Shown here: positions 52,680 through 63,310 of the stretch, piece after piece
Layout of the letters: each line of letters opens with the position of its first letter
Position numbering within the stretch: the first letter of the stretch is position 1
Assembly: GCF_002211445.1 (NCBI RefSeq)
Contig: NZ_LSTO01000001.1
Location: 563,626 to 627,625 of the forward strand
DNA: 64,000 nt
Source of the DNA: Noviherbaspirillum denitrificans
Lineage (GTDB): Bacteria > Pseudomonadota > Gammaproteobacteria > Burkholderiales > Burkholderiaceae_D
Direction: 5' to 3'
Position numbers and translations under genes: made by a program
The notes under the pieces: model-generated
Told to the model about the DNA's origin: nothing
The model's database searches: none
What the model saw: only the letters and a program-made list of their open reading frames with translations

Positions 52680-53732
52680 CTAGTCAAGGCGACTGGCAAT
52701 TTCAGCGGCCGTCGCGTTGTAGTAGATCTGCAGCATCCTCAAGTCCCTATGCCCCACCATTCGGGCCAATTCCAGAACGTTCAATTTCTTCGCCAGGCGC
52801 GTGATCGCCTCATGTCGCGAGTCATGGAAAGTCAGGTCCGTGATCCCGCATCGATCCTTGGCCTTGCGGAATAACGCATCGAGGGACTTCGAAGTGATCC
52901 CGAAAACGGTCCCACCCTCCTCCGGCTTCGGCAAATAGGACAGCAGCTCGACGGCACGCTTGGAGAGCGGCACATCCCGCTTTGTCCCGTTCTTCGTCTG
53001 CGGCAAGTGCGCAACCTGCCCCTGGACGTGCTCCGGCACCAATGCGCAGATCTCGCCGGCACGCATTGCAGTCTCGATTGCAAAAAGGAACGCAACAGCG
53101 ACGCGTTGACTCACCGTCATCGCCGGTCCGTCATCGAAGCCGAGCGACAAGCACAGGCGCTCGATCTCGTCCTCCCGGATCCGCCGATCGCGAGGAGGCG
53201 GGTTTTTCGGCCGTCGGACGTCTTTCGTCGGACTTTCGGCAAGCCACTTCCACTCACGCCGCGCCGTGTTGAAAACGTGCGACAGGAGGTTAAATTCACG
53301 GTTGACGGTCGATCCGCTCACGGTCCGGATCGGTGCCGGATCCGCCCTCTCGATCTGCCGCTGCGCGACCTCCATACTCATGCGGGCATCACGCAACATG
53401 CCAAGATGCTCAGACGTCAGATCGGATAGCTTGATGTCGCCGAACTTGACCGGCCGCTCACCGACCTCGATCTCGGCCAGCACGCCCATCCGGAGCGCCT
53501 CGTATCGGTGCCCGCGCTTCGTCCTGGAGACTTCCTTCTCATACCGGTGGAACGCGTCACGGACGGTCTTGCCGGCAATGACCGCGGTTGACTTGTTCTG
53601 CCGGAGCTCCGTCTCACGCTGCGCCGCCCAAGCTTGCGCCTGCGCCTTGGTCTGGAATGTGCCGGAATCGCGCTGCCCTTTGACATACACCTGCACGCGC
53701 CACACGTTGCCGTCTTTTTTGAAGCTCGCCAT
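52680..53732 (-). CDS. Tyrosine-type phage integrase
   Basis: This 350-residue enzyme recombines attP and attB in tRNA-Leu. Catalytic residues are the Arg in AMRAGEIC, HxxR in HDSRHEAITRL, the His in GHRDLRM and Tyr in YYNATAAEI near the C-terminus. It has the N-terminal Arm-binding domain (SGTFQTKAQAQAWAAQRE). The gene is 154 bases from the tRNA end. Confidence 0.95.
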   Translation of the reverse strand: MASFKKDGNVWRVQVYVKGQRDSGTFQTKAQAQAWAAQRETELRQNKSTAVIAGKTVRDAFHRYEKEVSRTKRGHRYEALRMGVLAEIEVGERPVKFGDIKLSDLTSEHLGMLRDARMSMEVAQRQIERADPAPIRTVSGSTVNREFNLLSHVFNTARREWKWLAESPTKDVRRPKNPPPRDRRIREDEIERLCLSLGFDDGPAMTVSQRVAVAFLFAIETAMRAGEICALVPEHVQGQVAHLPQTKNGTKRDVPLSKRAVELLSYLPKPEEGGTVFGITSKSLDALFRKAKDRCGITDLTFHDSRHEAITRLAKKLNVLELARMVGHRDLRMLQIYYNATAAEIASRLD

Positions 53733-53818
53733 TTCGTAAATCTTTCGGAGATTTTTCGTAAATGGTAGCAGTAAAACGCGGTATTTTTAGGGGATTTGCG
53801 AGTCGCGCCGAAAATGCA

Positions 53819-53861
53819 AAAAGGCCGTAAACCCTTGCATTTACTTGGATTGCGGCCTTTT
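53819..53861 (-). terminator. Hairpin between integrase and tRNA-Leu
   Basis: AAAAGGCCG (53819-53827) and CGGCCTTTT (53853-53861) form a 9-bp stem with a 25-base loop. It would stop transcription from tRNA-Leu entering the integrase gene. Confidence 0.5.
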
Positions 53862-53885
53862 AACTGAATACTGGAAATATGCTGC

Positions 53886-53901
53886 TGGTGCCCGAGACCG
53901 G
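53886..53901. repeat. attR core (phage-restored tRNA 3' end)
   Basis: TGGTGCCCGAGACCGG, also at 17735-17750. Confidence 0.8.
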
Positions 53902-53978
53902 GGTCGAACCGGTACGCCCCCTCTCGGGTAAGCGGCGGATTTTAAGTCCGCTGTGTCTACCAATTTCACCACTCGGGC
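53886..53978 (-). tRNA. tRNA-Leu(UAA) with encoded CCA; attR overlaps the 3' end
   Basis: The cloverleaf has acceptor GCCCGAG/CTCGGGC, a long variable arm, anticodon loop CTTAAAA with UAA, and 3' ACCA. The last 16 bases are the attR core (53886-53901). It is the leuZ equivalent. Confidence 0.95.
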
Positions 53979-54008
53979 CTGTGCGTACGATAGACCGGAC
54001 GTACAAGT

Positions 54009-54035
54009 AAAAAAAGCGCACGCGGCGCTTTTTTT
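54009..54035 (-). terminator. Hairpin between tRNA-Cys and tRNA-Leu
   Basis: AAAAAAAGCGC (54009-54019) and GCGCTTTTTTT (54025-54035) form an 11-bp palindromic arm pair with loop ACGCG and T-runs on both strands. Confidence 0.65.
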
Positions 54036-54042
54036 GAAAAAC

Positions 54043-54116
54043 TGGAGGCGGGGGTCGGAATTGAACCGGCGTAGACGGCTTTGCAGGCCGCTGCATAACC
54101 ACTTTGCTACCCCGCC
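54043..54116 (-). tRNA. tRNA-Cys(GCA)
   Basis: Acceptor GGCGGGG/CCCCGCC with 3' TCCA, anticodon loop CTGCAAA, anticodon GCA. The 74-base length includes CCA. Confidence 0.95.
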
Positions 54117-54150
54117 ACGGGGAGGTTATTTAACCACAAAATCGAAAAAC

Positions 54151-54226
54151 TGGAGCGGGAAAAGGGTCTCGAACCCTCGACCTCAACCTTGGCAAGGTTG
54201 CGCTCTACCAACTGAGCTATTCCCGC
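54151..54226 (-). tRNA. tRNA-Gly(GCC), copy 2
   Basis: Acceptor GCGGGAA/TTCCCGC with TCCA, anticodon loop TTGCCAA, anticodon GCC. It is identical to the copy at 54312. Confidence 0.95.
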
Positions 54227-54274
54227 GTAATGCTGTGTTCACAATTCGGGCGAAAGCCACCTAACCTTGTGAAA

Positions 54275-54303
54275 TAAAAAAGGAAGCTTGCGTAAGCTTC
54301 CTT
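54275..54303 (-). terminator. Hairpin between tandem tRNA-Gly genes
   Basis: AAGGAAGCTT (54280-54289) and AAGCTTCCTT (54294-54303) form a 10-bp stem with loop GCGT, followed on the minus strand by a T-run. Confidence 0.65.
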
Positions 54304-54311
54304 CGAAATCT

Positions 54312-54387
54312 TGGAGCGGGAAAAGGGTCTCGAACCCTCGACCTCAACCTTGGCAAGGTTGCGCTCTACCAACTGAGCTATTCCCGC
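54312..54387 (-). tRNA. tRNA-Gly(GCC), copy 1
   Basis: Identical to the gene at 54151-54226, with the same anticodon GCC and encoded CCA. Confidence 0.95.
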
Positions 54388-54449
54388 GTCGTTCACAACA
54401 GACGCACATTATAGAGACCTGTCTTTTTTTGTCAAGCATGGCCAAACAA

Positions 54450-55034
54450 TCAAGCGCGCGACTCTGCCTTCTCCTTGATCAGCGGCCATGCCTTCTGGAG
54501 ATAGTAGAACATGGACCATACCGTGAGCACAGCAGCAATCACAAGCAGCCACGCGCCCCACAGACGGGTATCGACGAAACCGAACAGCGTATCGCTATAC
54601 AGCAGCATGGGTATCGCAATCATTTGCGCCGTCGTTTTGATCTTGCCGATCGAACTGACGGCCACCGACTTTGACGCCCCGATCTGTGCCATCCATTCGC
54701 GCAGTGCGGAAATGGCAATCTCGCGGCCGATGATGATGAACGCGATGACCGCATTGACGCGATCGAATTCGACGAGGACCAGCAACGCCCCTGCGACCAT
54801 CAGCTTGTCTGCCACGGGATCGAGGAAGGCGCCAAATGCGGATGTCTCGTTCCACCGTCGTGCAAGGAAGCCGTCAAACCAATCCGTTACCGCTGCAACG
54901 ATGAAAATCGCCGTCGACGCAATGCCTTTCGCCTCGGATGAGAGCCAAGTGTCTGGAAGATAAAAGACGCCGACCACGAGGGGGATGAGTGCCACACGCA
55001 GCCAGGTCAGCAGAATCGGAATATTGAAGGGCAT
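54450..55034 (-). CDS. pgsA: CDP-diacylglycerol-glycerol-3-phosphate phosphatidyltransferase
   Basis: This 194-residue inner-membrane enzyme makes phosphatidylglycerol phosphate. It has the CDP-alcohol motif DWFDGFLARRWNETSAFGAF followed by LDPVADK, and several membrane segments. Start ATG 55034 (MPFNIPILLTWLR). It lies downstream of uvrC as in many Proteobacteria. Confidence 0.95.
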   Translation of the reverse strand: MPFNIPILLTWLRVALIPLVVGVFYLPDTWLSSEAKGIASTAIFIVAAVTDWFDGFLARRWNETSAFGAFLDPVADKLMVAGALLVLVEFDRVNAVIAFIIIGREIAISALREWMAQIGASKSVAVSSIGKIKTTAQMIAIPMLLYSDTLFGFVDTRLWGAWLLVIAAVLTVWSMFYYLQKAWPLIKEKAESRA

Positions 55035-55095
55035 AATGACGATTATCGCGTGGAAACAGCCCTTCCCGCAAATCACTGCGCGGCAGGCGCAACGG

Positions 55096-56961
55096 TCAAT
55101 GCAATTGCTTGTAGATCTCTTCCGCCAGCTTGCGCGAAATACCCTCGACTGAAGCCAGTTCTTCCACGCTTGCATCCGCCACGCCGCGCAGTCCGCCAAA
55201 GCGGGCAAGAAGCTTCTGCCGGCGCTTGGCGCCAATTCCTTCGATATCCTCCAGCCTGGAGCTCTGCCGTGCCTTGGCACGCTTCGCGCGCATGCCGGTA
55301 ATCGCGAAGCGGTGGGCTTCGTCGCGAATCTGCGCAATCAGCATGAGCGCGGCCGACTCCTTGCCCAGTTCAAGCGGCGCCCGGTCATCGGCAAAGATGA
55401 GTGTTTCGAGGCCAACCTTGCGCCCTTCCCCCTTCGCCACGCCCACGATCAGCGAGATATCGAGACCGAGTTCGCTGAACACCTGGCGCGCCATTTCGAC
55501 CTGCCCCTTGCCGCCATCTACCAGCACGATGTCCGGCATGACACCGTCTCCGTTCGCCACCTTTTCGTAGCGCCGCGTCAGTACCTGTCGCATCGCCGCA
55601 TAGTCGTCACCCGGTGTGATGTCGTTGATGTTGAAACGTCGATACTCACCGTTCTGCATGGCGTGATGATGGAAAACGACGCAGGATGCCTGCGTTGCCT
55701 CACCCTGAGTATGGCTGATATCGAAACATTCGATTCGCAGTGCATCGATATCCGTGGAATCAAGCGCAAGGGTATCCGCCAAAGCGCGTGTACGTGCCTT
55801 TTGCGAACCTTGCTCCGACAACAGGCGCGCTAGGGCAATCTCGGCGCCTTTCTGGGCCATTTCCAGCCATTGCCGGCGTTGCCCCTGCGGCTGGAACACG
55901 AGCGAGATACGATGCCCGCACTGCTCCATCAACGCCATCATCAACGCTGGTTCGTCCAGCTCGATGTTCAGAATGATGATCGACGGCACAAAGGTGTCGA
56001 TGTAATGCTGTGCCAGGAAAGCCTTCAGGACTTCTGCCTCGACGCCTGCATCCGTATCAGCAAGCACGTCGTCGACATGCGAAGGGAAATACGCCCGGTC
56101 ACCGAGATGACGCCCTCCTCGCACCATTGCAAGGTTGACGCAAGCGCGCCCGCCCTGGACGACCACCGCGAGGATGTCGATGTCGGCGTCGCCCACGGTC
56201 TCCATGGCCTGCTGGTGGAGCACCCGGGACAAGGCCGCGATCTGGTTGCGCACGGCCGCCGCCTGCTCGAATTTCAGTTCCGCAGCGAACGCATGCATCT
56301 TGGTCTCCAGCTCGTCGAGCACCTCTTTCTGCCGCCCGCGCAGGAATTTCGCCGCATTTTCTACGTCGTGCGCATAATCCTCGTTGCTGATTGCGCCGAC
56401 ACAAGGCGCGCTGCATCGCTGGATCTGGTGCAACAGGCAAGGCCGGGTACGGTTAGCAAACACGGTATCTTCGCAAGTGCGCAACTGAAAGACCTTCTGC
56501 AGGATCTGGATGGATTCCTTGACCGCCCAGGCGCTGGGGAACGGACCGAAATAGTGGTTTTTCTTGTCCACTGCGCCACGGTAATAGGCCATACGCGGCA
56601 CATCCTGCGCAGTGATCTTCAGGTAGGGATAAGACTTGTCATCCCTGAACAGGATGTTGTAGCGTGGTTGCTGCGTCTTGATGAGATTATTCTCGAGCAG
56701 CAGCGCCTCTGCCTCACTGCGGGTAACGGTCGTCTCCAGCCGCGCAATGCGCTCGACCATCATTGCTGTGCGCGGGCTGGTTAGCGTTTTCTGGAAGTAG
56801 CTGGAGACGCGCTTCTTCAGGTCGCGCGCCTTGCCCACATACAGAAGCTTGCCTTCGGTATCGAAATAGCGGTACACACCGGGCAGGTGCGGCAGCTTTG
56901 CGACGGTGTCGAGGATGACCGCGCGCGGATCCGGGACTTCAGGTTCGACTGCTTCGGACAT
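55096..56961 (-). CDS. uvrC: Excinuclease ABC subunit C
   Basis: A 621-residue repair nuclease with N-terminal GIY-YIG domain ([18 protein letters not shown]), central UVR motif, RNase H-like C domain ([21 protein letters not shown]), and HhH region ([21 protein letters not shown]). It makes the two incisions in nucleotide excision repair. Confidence 0.97.
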   Translation of the reverse strand: MSEAVEPEVPDPRAVILDTVAKLPHLPGVYRYFDTEGKLLYVGKARDLKKRVSSYFQKTLTSPRTAMMVERIARLETTVTRSEAEALLLENNLIKTQQPRYNILFRDDKSYPYLKITAQDVPRMAYYRGAVDKKNHYFGPFPSAWAVKESIQILQKVFQLRTCEDTVFANRTRPCLLHQIQRCSAPCVGAISNEDYAHDVENAAKFLRGRQKEVLDELETKMHAFAAELKFEQAAAVRNQIAALSRVLHQQAMETVGDADIDILAVVVQGGRACVNLAMVRGGRHLGDRAYFPSHVDDVLADTDAGVEAEVLKAFLAQHYIDTFVPSIIILNIELDEPALMMALMEQCGHRISLVFQPQGQRRQWLEMAQKGAEIALARLLSEQGSQKARTRALADTLALDSTDIDALRIECFDISHTQGEATQASCVVFHHHAMQNGEYRRFNINDITPGDDYAAMRQVLTRRYEKVANGDGVMPDIVLVDGGKGQVEMARQVFSELGLDISLIVGVAKGEGRKVGLETLIFADDRAPLELGKESAALMLIAQIRDEAHRFAITGMRAKRAKARQSSRLEDIEGIGAKRRQKLLARFGGLRGVADASVEELASVEGISRKLAEEIYKQLH

Positions 56962-56970
56962 CTTGCCTCT

Positions 56971-58029
56971 TTACGCTCCCGTCAGCGTCTCCGCCGTGGC
57001 CTTTGACGCACGATAGCGCGGATCGTCCTGCAGGTCTTCCCAGTGCATGGCAGAAGACTGCGGGACGAGCGCTGCAATGCGCGACGCCGACGCCTTGGAC
57101 GCCGGCGTCGCCTTGACCTTCAGGCCCTGCAGCAATTCGTCGGCCTTGTCGGGCGAATTGCAGATGAGGACCATGTCACAGCCGGCTGCCAGGGCGGCAT
57201 TTGCACCGTCGACGACGCCGCCCGCGACGCTGGCACCTTCCATGCTCAGGTCGTCGCTGAAGATGACACCTTGAAAACCGAAATCGCGCCGCAAGATCGA
57301 CAGCCACTTCTTCGAAAAACCGGCGGGATTCTTGTCGACCTTCGGATAGATCACGTGCGCAGGCATGACACCCGCCAGTCCAAGCCCCAGCCAGCCATAG
57401 GGCGCAGCATCGTCAGCCAGGATTTCCTTCAGGCTGCGTTCGTCGACGGGAATGTCGACGTGCGAATCGGCCTTGACGAATCCGTGGCCGGGGAAATGCT
57501 TGCCGCAGTTCGCCATGCCGGCAAGCGTCAGGCCATGGTTAAGGCTCTTGGCCAGCACGCTCACCACACGCGGATCGCGATGGAATGCGCGGTCGCCGAT
57601 GACTCCGGATGCGCCGTAATCGAGGTCGAGCACCGGCGTAAACGACAGGTCGACGCCACAGGCACGCAATTCAGCCGCCAGGACGAAACCGACGTCGGTG
57701 GCCGCCTTGATCGACGCCAGGACATCGGCATCCCACAACTCGCCGAGTTTGCGCATGGCTGGCAGGCGCGTGAAACCATCGGTCCTGAAGCGCTGCACGC
57801 GGCCGCCCTCATGGTCGACGGCGATCAGCACGCCCGGACGGACGTCATGAATCGCCCGGGTCAATGCCACGAGCTGCTTGCGGTCTTCATAGTTGCGTGC
57901 AAACAGGATGACGCCGCCGGTCAGCGGATGCTGGATGCGCCGGATGTCGTCATCCGATAAGACCGTTCCTACCACGTCCAGCATGACCGGACCGAGCTGC
58001 TGCTTAGCGTTGACCGCTACATTGTTCAT
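56971..58029 (-). CDS. nagZ: Beta-N-acetylglucosaminidase (GH3)
   Basis: A 352-residue cytosolic GH3 enzyme of peptidoglycan recycling. The catalytic loop [14 protein letters not shown] and SDDLSMEGA with the nucleophile Asp are present. It overlaps acpS by four bases. Confidence 0.95.
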   Translation of the reverse strand: MNNVAVNAKQQLGPVMLDVVGTVLSDDDIRRIQHPLTGGVILFARNYEDRKQLVALTRAIHDVRPGVLIAVDHEGGRVQRFRTDGFTRLPAMRKLGELWDADVLASIKAATDVGFVLAAELRACGVDLSFTPVLDLDYGASGVIGDRAFHRDPRVVSVLAKSLNHGLTLAGMANCGKHFPGHGFVKADSHVDIPVDERSLKEILADDAAPYGWLGLGLAGVMPAHVIYPKVDKNPAGFSKKWLSILRRDFGFQGVIFSDDLSMEGASVAGGVVDGANAALAAGCDMVLICNSPDKADELLQGLKVKATPASKASASRIAALVPQSSAMHWEDLQDDPRYRASKATAETLTGA

Positions 58030-58418
58030 TTCTTCTCCACTAATACGAAGGCCACCGCATAATCGGCTTCATCGGTAATCGATACCTGGGCGGTGAGCCC
58101 GTTCTGTTCCATGAAATCTTTCAGGACGCCGCTGGTCACGACGACCGGCTTGCCGCTCGGGGCATTGAGCGTCTGCATCGCTCGCCAAGTCATCGGCATG
58201 CGCATTCCCAGGCCGATAGCCTTTGAAAACGCCTCTTTAGCGGCAAAGCGCGAGGCGAGGAAACGGACGCCTCGTGCCTCTACCTTTGACTTGCGCCGGT
58301 GGTATTTATCCAGCTCTTCCTTCCCGAGAATCTTCTCGGCGAACCGGTCGCCGTGACGGGTGAGCGCGTCTTCGATGCGCGAAATCTGGATGATGTCGGT
58401 GCCGATGCCGTAGATCAT
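58026..58418 (-). CDS. acpS: Holo-[acyl-carrier-protein] synthase
   Basis: A 130-residue phosphopantetheinyl transferase with [12 protein letters not shown] at the N-terminus and [15 protein letters not shown]. It attaches the pantetheine arm to ACP and overlaps pdxJ by four bases. Confidence 0.96.
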   Translation of the reverse strand: MIYGIGTDIIQISRIEDALTRHGDRFAEKILGKEELDKYHRRKSKVEARGVRFLASRFAAKEAFSKAIGLGMRMPMTWRAMQTLNAPSGKPVVVTSGVLKDFMEQNGLTAQVSITDEADYAVAFVLVEKK

Positions 58419-59182
58419 TTCTTGTGAAGACCGAGCCGGGCGGCGACCATGATCGCCTTCATTTCCTTCACGGCGTTCTTCCAGCCGACAAAGACAGCCT
58501 GTGCAACGATGGCATGCCCGATATTGAGCTCGGCGATTTCCGGAATGGCAGCGACTGCCTGCACATTGGTGTAGTGCAAGCCGTGGCCGGCGTTCACCTT
58601 CAGGCCGAGCTTGACGCCTTCAATTACCGCCGCCTGGACACGCGCCAGCTCCTGCTGCTGTCCCGTCTCGCCGGACGCCTCGGCGTAGCGGCCGGTATGG
58701 ATTTCGACGACCGGCGCGCCGGCTTCGGCGGAAGCACGGATTTGTTCTGGATCCGGGTCAATGAAAAGGCTTACGCGAATGCCTTCCGCCTGCAATTGCC
58801 GCACGGCTGCCTGTACATCTGCAAAATGCCCGGCGACATCGAGTCCGCCCTCGGTCGTAACTTCATTCCGGCGCTCCGGCACCAGGCACACATCCTGCGG
58901 ACGGATACGGCAGGCAAAATCGAGCATTTCAGCCATGATGGCCGATTCCAGGTTCATCCGTGTACGTAGCTGCGGACGAATCGTCTCCACATCCGCATCC
59001 TTGATATGTCGGCGGTCTTCTCGCAAATGCAAGGTAATGCAATCCGCCCCCGCCTCCTCCGCCAGCAAGGCTGCCTGGACCGGGTCGGGATAGGTCGTGC
59101 CTCTCGCGTTGCGCAGCGTGGCCACATGGTCGATGTTGACGCCAAGGTCGATTACCGGAGTGTTGGGATGTAGGAGGCTCAT
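58415..59182 (-). CDS. pdxJ: Pyridoxine 5'-phosphate synthase
   Basis: A 255-residue TIM-barrel enzyme for vitamin B6 synthesis, with [36 protein letters not shown] and [12 protein letters not shown]. It condenses 1-deoxyxylulose 5-phosphate with aminoacetone phosphate. Confidence 0.96.
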   Translation of the reverse strand: MSLLHPNTPVIDLGVNIDHVATLRNARGTTYPDPVQAALLAEEAGADCITLHLREDRRHIKDADVETIRPQLRTRMNLESAIMAEMLDFACRIRPQDVCLVPERRNEVTTEGGLDVAGHFADVQAAVRQLQAEGIRVSLFIDPDPEQIRASAEAGAPVVEIHTGRYAEASGETGQQQELARVQAAVIEGVKLGLKVNAGHGLHYTNVQAVAAIPEIAELNIGHAIVAQAVFVGWKNAVKEMKAIMVAARLGLHKK

Positions 59183-59205
59183 GGCTTGGGATGGTCTTGA
59201 GTGGA

Positions 59206-60060
59206 CTATAACTGCATCAAATCTATCAGAATCTGCCGCGTATTGAGCGGTGCGCCACCCAAATGATGCGCCAGCAGGAACCGCATGAGGAACTTGCTCT
59301 GCATCTGCGTCCTACTGTCGCTGTAGTCCTCCCGCTCCATGTCCAGCAGTGTCTTGCCGCTGACGCGCGGCGTGTTATCGGCAGGATGAGCGAGTCTCGG
59401 GCCGCGCTCAGGATCGACGACGTAGATTGCCTCCGCTTCGACAGCGCTTCCGCTCGACGCACAAACCGAAAAATTGCCGCCCACGCCGGTTTCTTTCAAG
59501 AGTGCGCGCTCGAACTTGCGAAGCACTATCGGTGCCGGTTCGTCATGTGCAAGCTGGTTGAGGGTGGCGATGTAATGGTCGAACAAGGCGGGATGGGCAT
59601 CGTCGCGCGCAAGAAGCTTCACCAGCAGTTCGTTCAAGTAGAAGCCGCATAACAGGGCTGATTTCTCCAGCGGCAACAATCCGCCGATCCACTCCGCGCC
59701 AGTGAGGGTGCGCACTTCAGCCTTTCCACTCCAGCTCACGGTCAGTGGCTGGAAGGTCTGCAGCACGGCGCGCAATTTCGAATGCGGACGCTTGGCTCCT
59801 TTGGCCACTAGCGCAACGCGTCCGTAGTCACGCGAAAACACATCCATAATCAGGCTCGTTTCCTTGTATGGATAGCTGTGCAAGACGAACGCAGGCTGGG
59901 AAGATACCCTGTATTCCTTTTCGGGGGACTTCGAGTGGCTGCCGCCGCGCCTGGACTGGCCATGGGTCGGGCGGGCAGCAATGGAAGCTTGTTCCTCTAG
60001 CCGGGACCCCGTCGGACTATCGGTCAGCCCATCGTCTTCATTCGTCAGCGGAAAGGCCAT
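59206..60060 (-). CDS. recO: DNA repair protein RecO, N-terminally extended
   Basis: A 284-residue protein; the RecO OB-fold starts near residue 51 ([29 protein letters not shown]). The first 50 residues are low-complexity and rich in Ser, Arg and Gly. I use ATG 60060 ([11 protein letters not shown]). It loads RecA with RecR. Confidence 0.9.
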   Translation of the reverse strand: MAFPLTNEDDGLTDSPTGSRLEEQASIAARPTHGQSRRGGSHSKSPEKEYRVSSQPAFVLHSYPYKETSLIMDVFSRDYGRVALVAKGAKRPHSKLRAVLQTFQPLTVSWSGKAEVRTLTGAEWIGGLLPLEKSALLCGFYLNELLVKLLARDDAHPALFDHYIATLNQLAHDEPAPIVLRKFERALLKETGVGGNFSVCASSGSAVEAEAIYVVDPERGPRLAHPADNTPRVSGKTLLDMEREDYSDSRTQMQSKFLMRFLLAHHLGGAPLNTRQILIDLMQL

Positions 60061-60104
60061 GTGAAAAGGTCTCGCCCTTGCAAAGTCGGGACTGGCAGCC
60101 TGTC

Positions 60105-61007
60105 CTATTCGTAGCCGTAGGCGCGCAGGCCGGCCTCGTTGTCCGCCCAACCGGACTTGACCTTGACCCAGATCTCGAGATAGACCGGGCCGCCGAATAG
60201 CTTTTCCATGTCGAGCCTGGACTGGGTGGAAATTTCCTTCAGCTTCGCCCCCTTTTGCCCGATCACCATCGCCTTGTGACTGTCGCGGTCAACAAGAATG
60301 GCCGCGAAAACACGCCGCAAATTGCCCTCCTGCTCGAACTGCTCGATCACCACCGTGCTGGTGTAAGGCAATTCGTCGCCGACATAGCGGAATACCTTTT
60401 CCCGTACGATTTCAGAGGCAAGGAAGCGTTCGCTGCGATCCGTGATGTCATCCTCATCGAACATCGGCGGATTCATGGGTAGGAGCTTGCAGATTTCGGA
60501 TTCCAGGACATTGAGCTGGAAGCGCAGCTTGGCCGATACCGGCACGATGGAAGCAAAATCATGCTCAGCCGCGACTTTCTGCGCGAATGGCATCATGACT
60601 GCCTTGTCCTTGGTCCGGTCTGCCTTGTTAAGGACCAGGATACATGGAACGTTTTTCGGAATCAGGTCAAGTACCAGCTTGTCCGCCGGTCCAAAGGTTC
60701 CGGACTCGATCACGAAAAGAATGACATCCGCCGCGGTCAGCGTATTCGTCACCGTCCGGTTCAGCGTCTTGTTGAGTGCGTTCGAATGCCGGGTTTGGAA
60801 TCCGGGCGTGTCGATGTAGACGAACTGGGCTTGTGCAGTGGTCTGGATACCGGTAATACGGTGGCGCGTGGTTTGCGCCTTGCGAGAGGTAATACTCACC
60901 TTGGCGCCGATCAGGGCGTTCATCAAGGTCGATTTCCCCACATTGGGGCGGCCCACGATAGCGATATATCCGCAGCGAAATTCCTCGCGGGAGTCTGAAG
61001 TGGTCAT
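60105..61007 (-). CDS. era: GTPase Era
   Basis: A 300-residue ribosome-assembly GTPase with G1 [10 protein letters not shown]3 DTPG, G4 NKAD, and a C-terminal KH domain with [15 protein letters not shown]. It overlaps rnc by four bases. Confidence 0.97.
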   Translation of the reverse strand: MTTSDSREEFRCGYIAIVGRPNVGKSTLMNALIGAKVSITSRKAQTTRHRITGIQTTAQAQFVYIDTPGFQTRHSNALNKTLNRTVTNTLTAADVILFVIESGTFGPADKLVLDLIPKNVPCILVLNKADRTKDKAVMMPFAQKVAAEHDFASIVPVSAKLRFQLNVLESEICKLLPMNPPMFDEDDITDRSERFLASEIVREKVFRYVGDELPYTSTVVIEQFEQEGNLRRVFAAILVDRDSHKAMVIGQKGAKLKEISTQSRLDMEKLFGGPVYLEIWVKVKSGWADNEAGLRAYGYE

Positions 61008-61966
61008 GCAGTTTTCGAATGGTTGGATGATGCCGTCTGCCCTGCGGTTTCGGCAACCGGAGCCGGATTTTCACTTGCCTTGCCCGCCGCCTCATGCTGC
61101 GGCTCGGACTTCAGGTCCAGTTTGCTCTGCGCGGCATCGTCCTTGGCATCATGCTTGATATCGGCCTTTGCCGCCTTTGCGATCTTCTTGCTGTCATCTT
61201 CAACGGGGGCATCGGGCTGAATCGTTGCTATTCCAGCCAGCTTGAGCTGCGACGCCCTCGGTCTGCTCTTGCGACCTGATGAAGCCGACTTCGCTAGCGC
61301 ATTTTGCACCGCTTCAAGCGCAAGTTTGGCAGCGGCCTGTTCGCCGGCGCGCCGGCTGCCACCTGTCCCAAAGACCTGGATTTCGAGCTTGGGTACCAGG
61401 CATTCGACTTCGAATTCCTGGTTGTGTGCGGCACCATGGGTTGCGACGACATTGTATTGAGGTAAGGCAATTTTCTTTCCTTGCAAGAATTCCTGCAGGA
61501 GAGTTTTTGCATCCTTACCTAATGTCCTAGGGTCAACCGTGTCGAGGATGGGGATGTAGAGCGATCGAATGACATCCCGTGCTGCATTGAACCCTGCGTC
61601 CAGAAAAATCGCTCCGAAAAGCGCTTCCAGGGTATCGGCAAGAATGGAGGGACGACGGAATCCGCCTGACTTGAGTTCGCCTTCCCCCAAACGCAGGAAC
61701 TGGGATAGTTCAAGGCGCTGGGCGATTTCGTACAGCGATTGCTGCTTGACCAGATTGGCGCGGAGCCGGGAGAGATCACCCTCGTCAATCTTGTTATAAC
61801 GTTCAAACAGCAGGGAGGCGACAACGCAATTCAGGACGGAATCACCAAGAAATTCAAGCCTTTCGTTATGCAGGCTGCTATGGCTGCGGTGCGTCAAGGC
61901 CTGCTGCAGCAATGCAGTGTCCTTGAACGTGTGGCCCAGCTTATCCTGCAATAACTTGAAATCCAT
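61004..61966 (-). CDS. rnc: Ribonuclease III with long C-terminal extension
   Basis: A 320-residue protein. The RNase III signature [11 protein letters not shown] is near residue 37, and a double-stranded-RNA-binding domain follows near 155-225. The last 90 or so residues are low-complexity, rich in Ala, Lys and Asp. The common length is nearer 230, so the tail is an added disordered part. Confidence 0.95.
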   Translation of the reverse strand: MDFKLLQDKLGHTFKDTALLQQALTHRSHSSLHNERLEFLGDSVLNCVVASLLFERYNKIDEGDLSRLRANLVKQQSLYEIAQRLELSQFLRLGEGELKSGGFRRPSILADTLEALFGAIFLDAGFNAARDVIRSLYIPILDTVDPRTLGKDAKTLLQEFLQGKKIALPQYNVVATHGAAHNQEFEVECLVPKLEIQVFGTGGSRRAGEQAAAKLALEAVQNALAKSASSGRKSRPRASQLKLAGIATIQPDAPVEDDSKKIAKAAKADIKHDAKDDAAQSKLDLKSEPQHEAAGKASENPAPVAETAGQTASSNHSKTA

Positions 61967-61990
61967 CTTGTTTCGCGCCCAACCAGGTCA

Positions 61991-62377
61991 TCAAGGTTTC
62001 GGTTTCTTTGCAGCGCCACCGGTCGCCGCTTCGTATTCAAGCAAAAGGCTGGCGGGGCCAAACAGCGCAATCTTCTTTTGATACGCCACGCTCACATCCC
62101 AGCCGTCACTGGTACGGGTAATTTCAAGATCCTTGCCCGTCACGGACTCAATATAACTGGTGTCCCTCTGACGGTCGAAGGAGTCCTGGATTTCCTTGAC
62201 AGTCGTCCCTGTGTTCCTGGCGTTAGTCATCGCCTTCTTGATTGCCGTGAACTCAACGACCGTCGGCACCACCTTCATTCCAAGGACTGCGAGCAGCGCA
62301 ACAATAATGATGCCAAACAGAAAACCCACCAGCGAAAGACCCAACTGCCTGTTTCCGGAACAATTCCGTCGCTCCAT
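61991..62377 (-). CDS. DUF4845 membrane protein
   Basis: A 128-residue protein with one strong N-terminal membrane segment (LSLVGFLFGIIIVALLAVLGM) and a periplasmic C-terminal part. It regularly lies between lepB and rnc in betaproteobacteria. Function is unknown. Confidence 0.85.
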   Translation of the reverse strand: MERRNCSGNRQLGLSLVGFLFGIIIVALLAVLGMKVVPTVVEFTAIKKAMTNARNTGTTVKEIQDSFDRQRDTSYIESVTGKDLEITRTSDGWDVSVAYQKKIALFGPASLLLEYEAATGGAAKKPKP

Positions 62378-62398
62378 CCGCTCACTCCCTTTTATTTG

Positions 62399-63310
62399 TT
62401 ATTGAAAACTGCCAATCCGTTTCAGATTGCCAAGGTTCATCCAGACGAAAAATGCTTTTCCGACAATATTCTCATCCGGAACGAAGCCCCAGTACCTGCT
62501 ATCGAGGCTGTTATCCCGATTATCCCCCATCATGAAGTAATGTCCAGAGGGGACGGTACAGGTGAATCCTTCCAGGTTGTAGCTGCACAGCTCGCGCTTG
62601 GGGAACGGATCCGGATTCTGCACATAGGCAGGAGCCCTGTCATCGTTGAGGATCCGGTGTGGCGTGGCCGACAACCCTTCCATGTATTGCTTCGAGTAGC
62701 TCAAATGCTCTTCGTCGAGGTAGTCCGGCAAAGGCTCATAAGAAATTTCTTTACCATTCACCGTTAAGCGCTTGTTTTTATATACGATTTTATCACCTGG
62801 AACACCAACCACGCGCTTGATGTAGTCAAGCGAAGGATCTTTCGGATATTTGAAGACCATGACATCACCACGTTGCGGATCGTTGATGTCGATGACTTTC
62901 TTGTTGATGATCGGCAGGCGAACCCCGTAGGTGAACTTGTTCACCAGGATCAGGTCACCGATGACCAACGTTGGCACCATGGAGCTCGATGGGATCTTGA
63001 AGGGTTCATACAAGAAGGAACGCAAGAAGAACACCAACGCAATTACTGGGAAAAAACTGCCCGAGTATTCGATCCATGTCGGCTGACGGAGGATGTCGGC
63101 CTCCAGCTTGCTTCGGTCCCCCTCTTCAACCTTGAGGCCCTCGGCCTGGAGACGGGCGCGGCGGGCATCGAACTCGGCCAGTGCCGCGTCAGCCCGCACC
63201 CGACGCTGCCGCGCCAGATGAAAGACGTCCAGGAACCAGATGATTCCGGTTCCGACAGTGAGAATGAACAGGATTAATGCGAAGTTGCCGAGAATTGCTT
63301 GCAAACTCAT
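62399..63310 (-). CDS. lepB: Signal peptidase I
   Basis: A 303-residue membrane protease with two N-terminal membrane segments. The nucleophile Ser is in PSSSMVPTL and the general-base Lys in YIKRVVG. It cleaves Sec signal peptides. It overlaps lepA by four bases. Confidence 0.95.
   Translation of the reverse strand: MSLQAILGNFALILFILTVGTGIIWFLDVFHLARQRRVRADAALAEFDARRARLQAEGLKVEEGDRSKLEADILRQPTWIEYSGSFFPVIALVFFLRSFLYEPFKIPSSSMVPTLVIGDLILVNKFTYGVRLPIINKKVIDINDPQRGDVMVFKYPKDPSLDYIKRVVGVPGDKIVYKNKRLTVNGKEISYEPLPDYLDEEHLSYSKQYMEGLSATPHRILNDDRAPAYVQNPDPFPKRELCSYNLEGFTCTVPSGHYFMMGDNRDNSLDSRYWGFVPDENIVGKAFFVWMNLGNLKRIGSFQ

Larger units (their letters stand above)
17735..53901. mobile_element. Lambda/HK97-type prophage integrated in tRNA-Leu(UAA)
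   Basis: The boundaries are a 16-base direct repeat TGGTGCCCGAGACCGG at 17735-17750 and 53886-53901. The right copy is the 3' end (with CCA) of an intact tRNA-Leu. The integrase gene lies next to the tRNA, as expected for tyrosine-recombinase phages. Inside are the recombinase, repressor switch, primase, terminase, capsid, tail and lysis genes. All core genes look intact in frame, so the prophage may be inducible. Confidence 0.9.
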
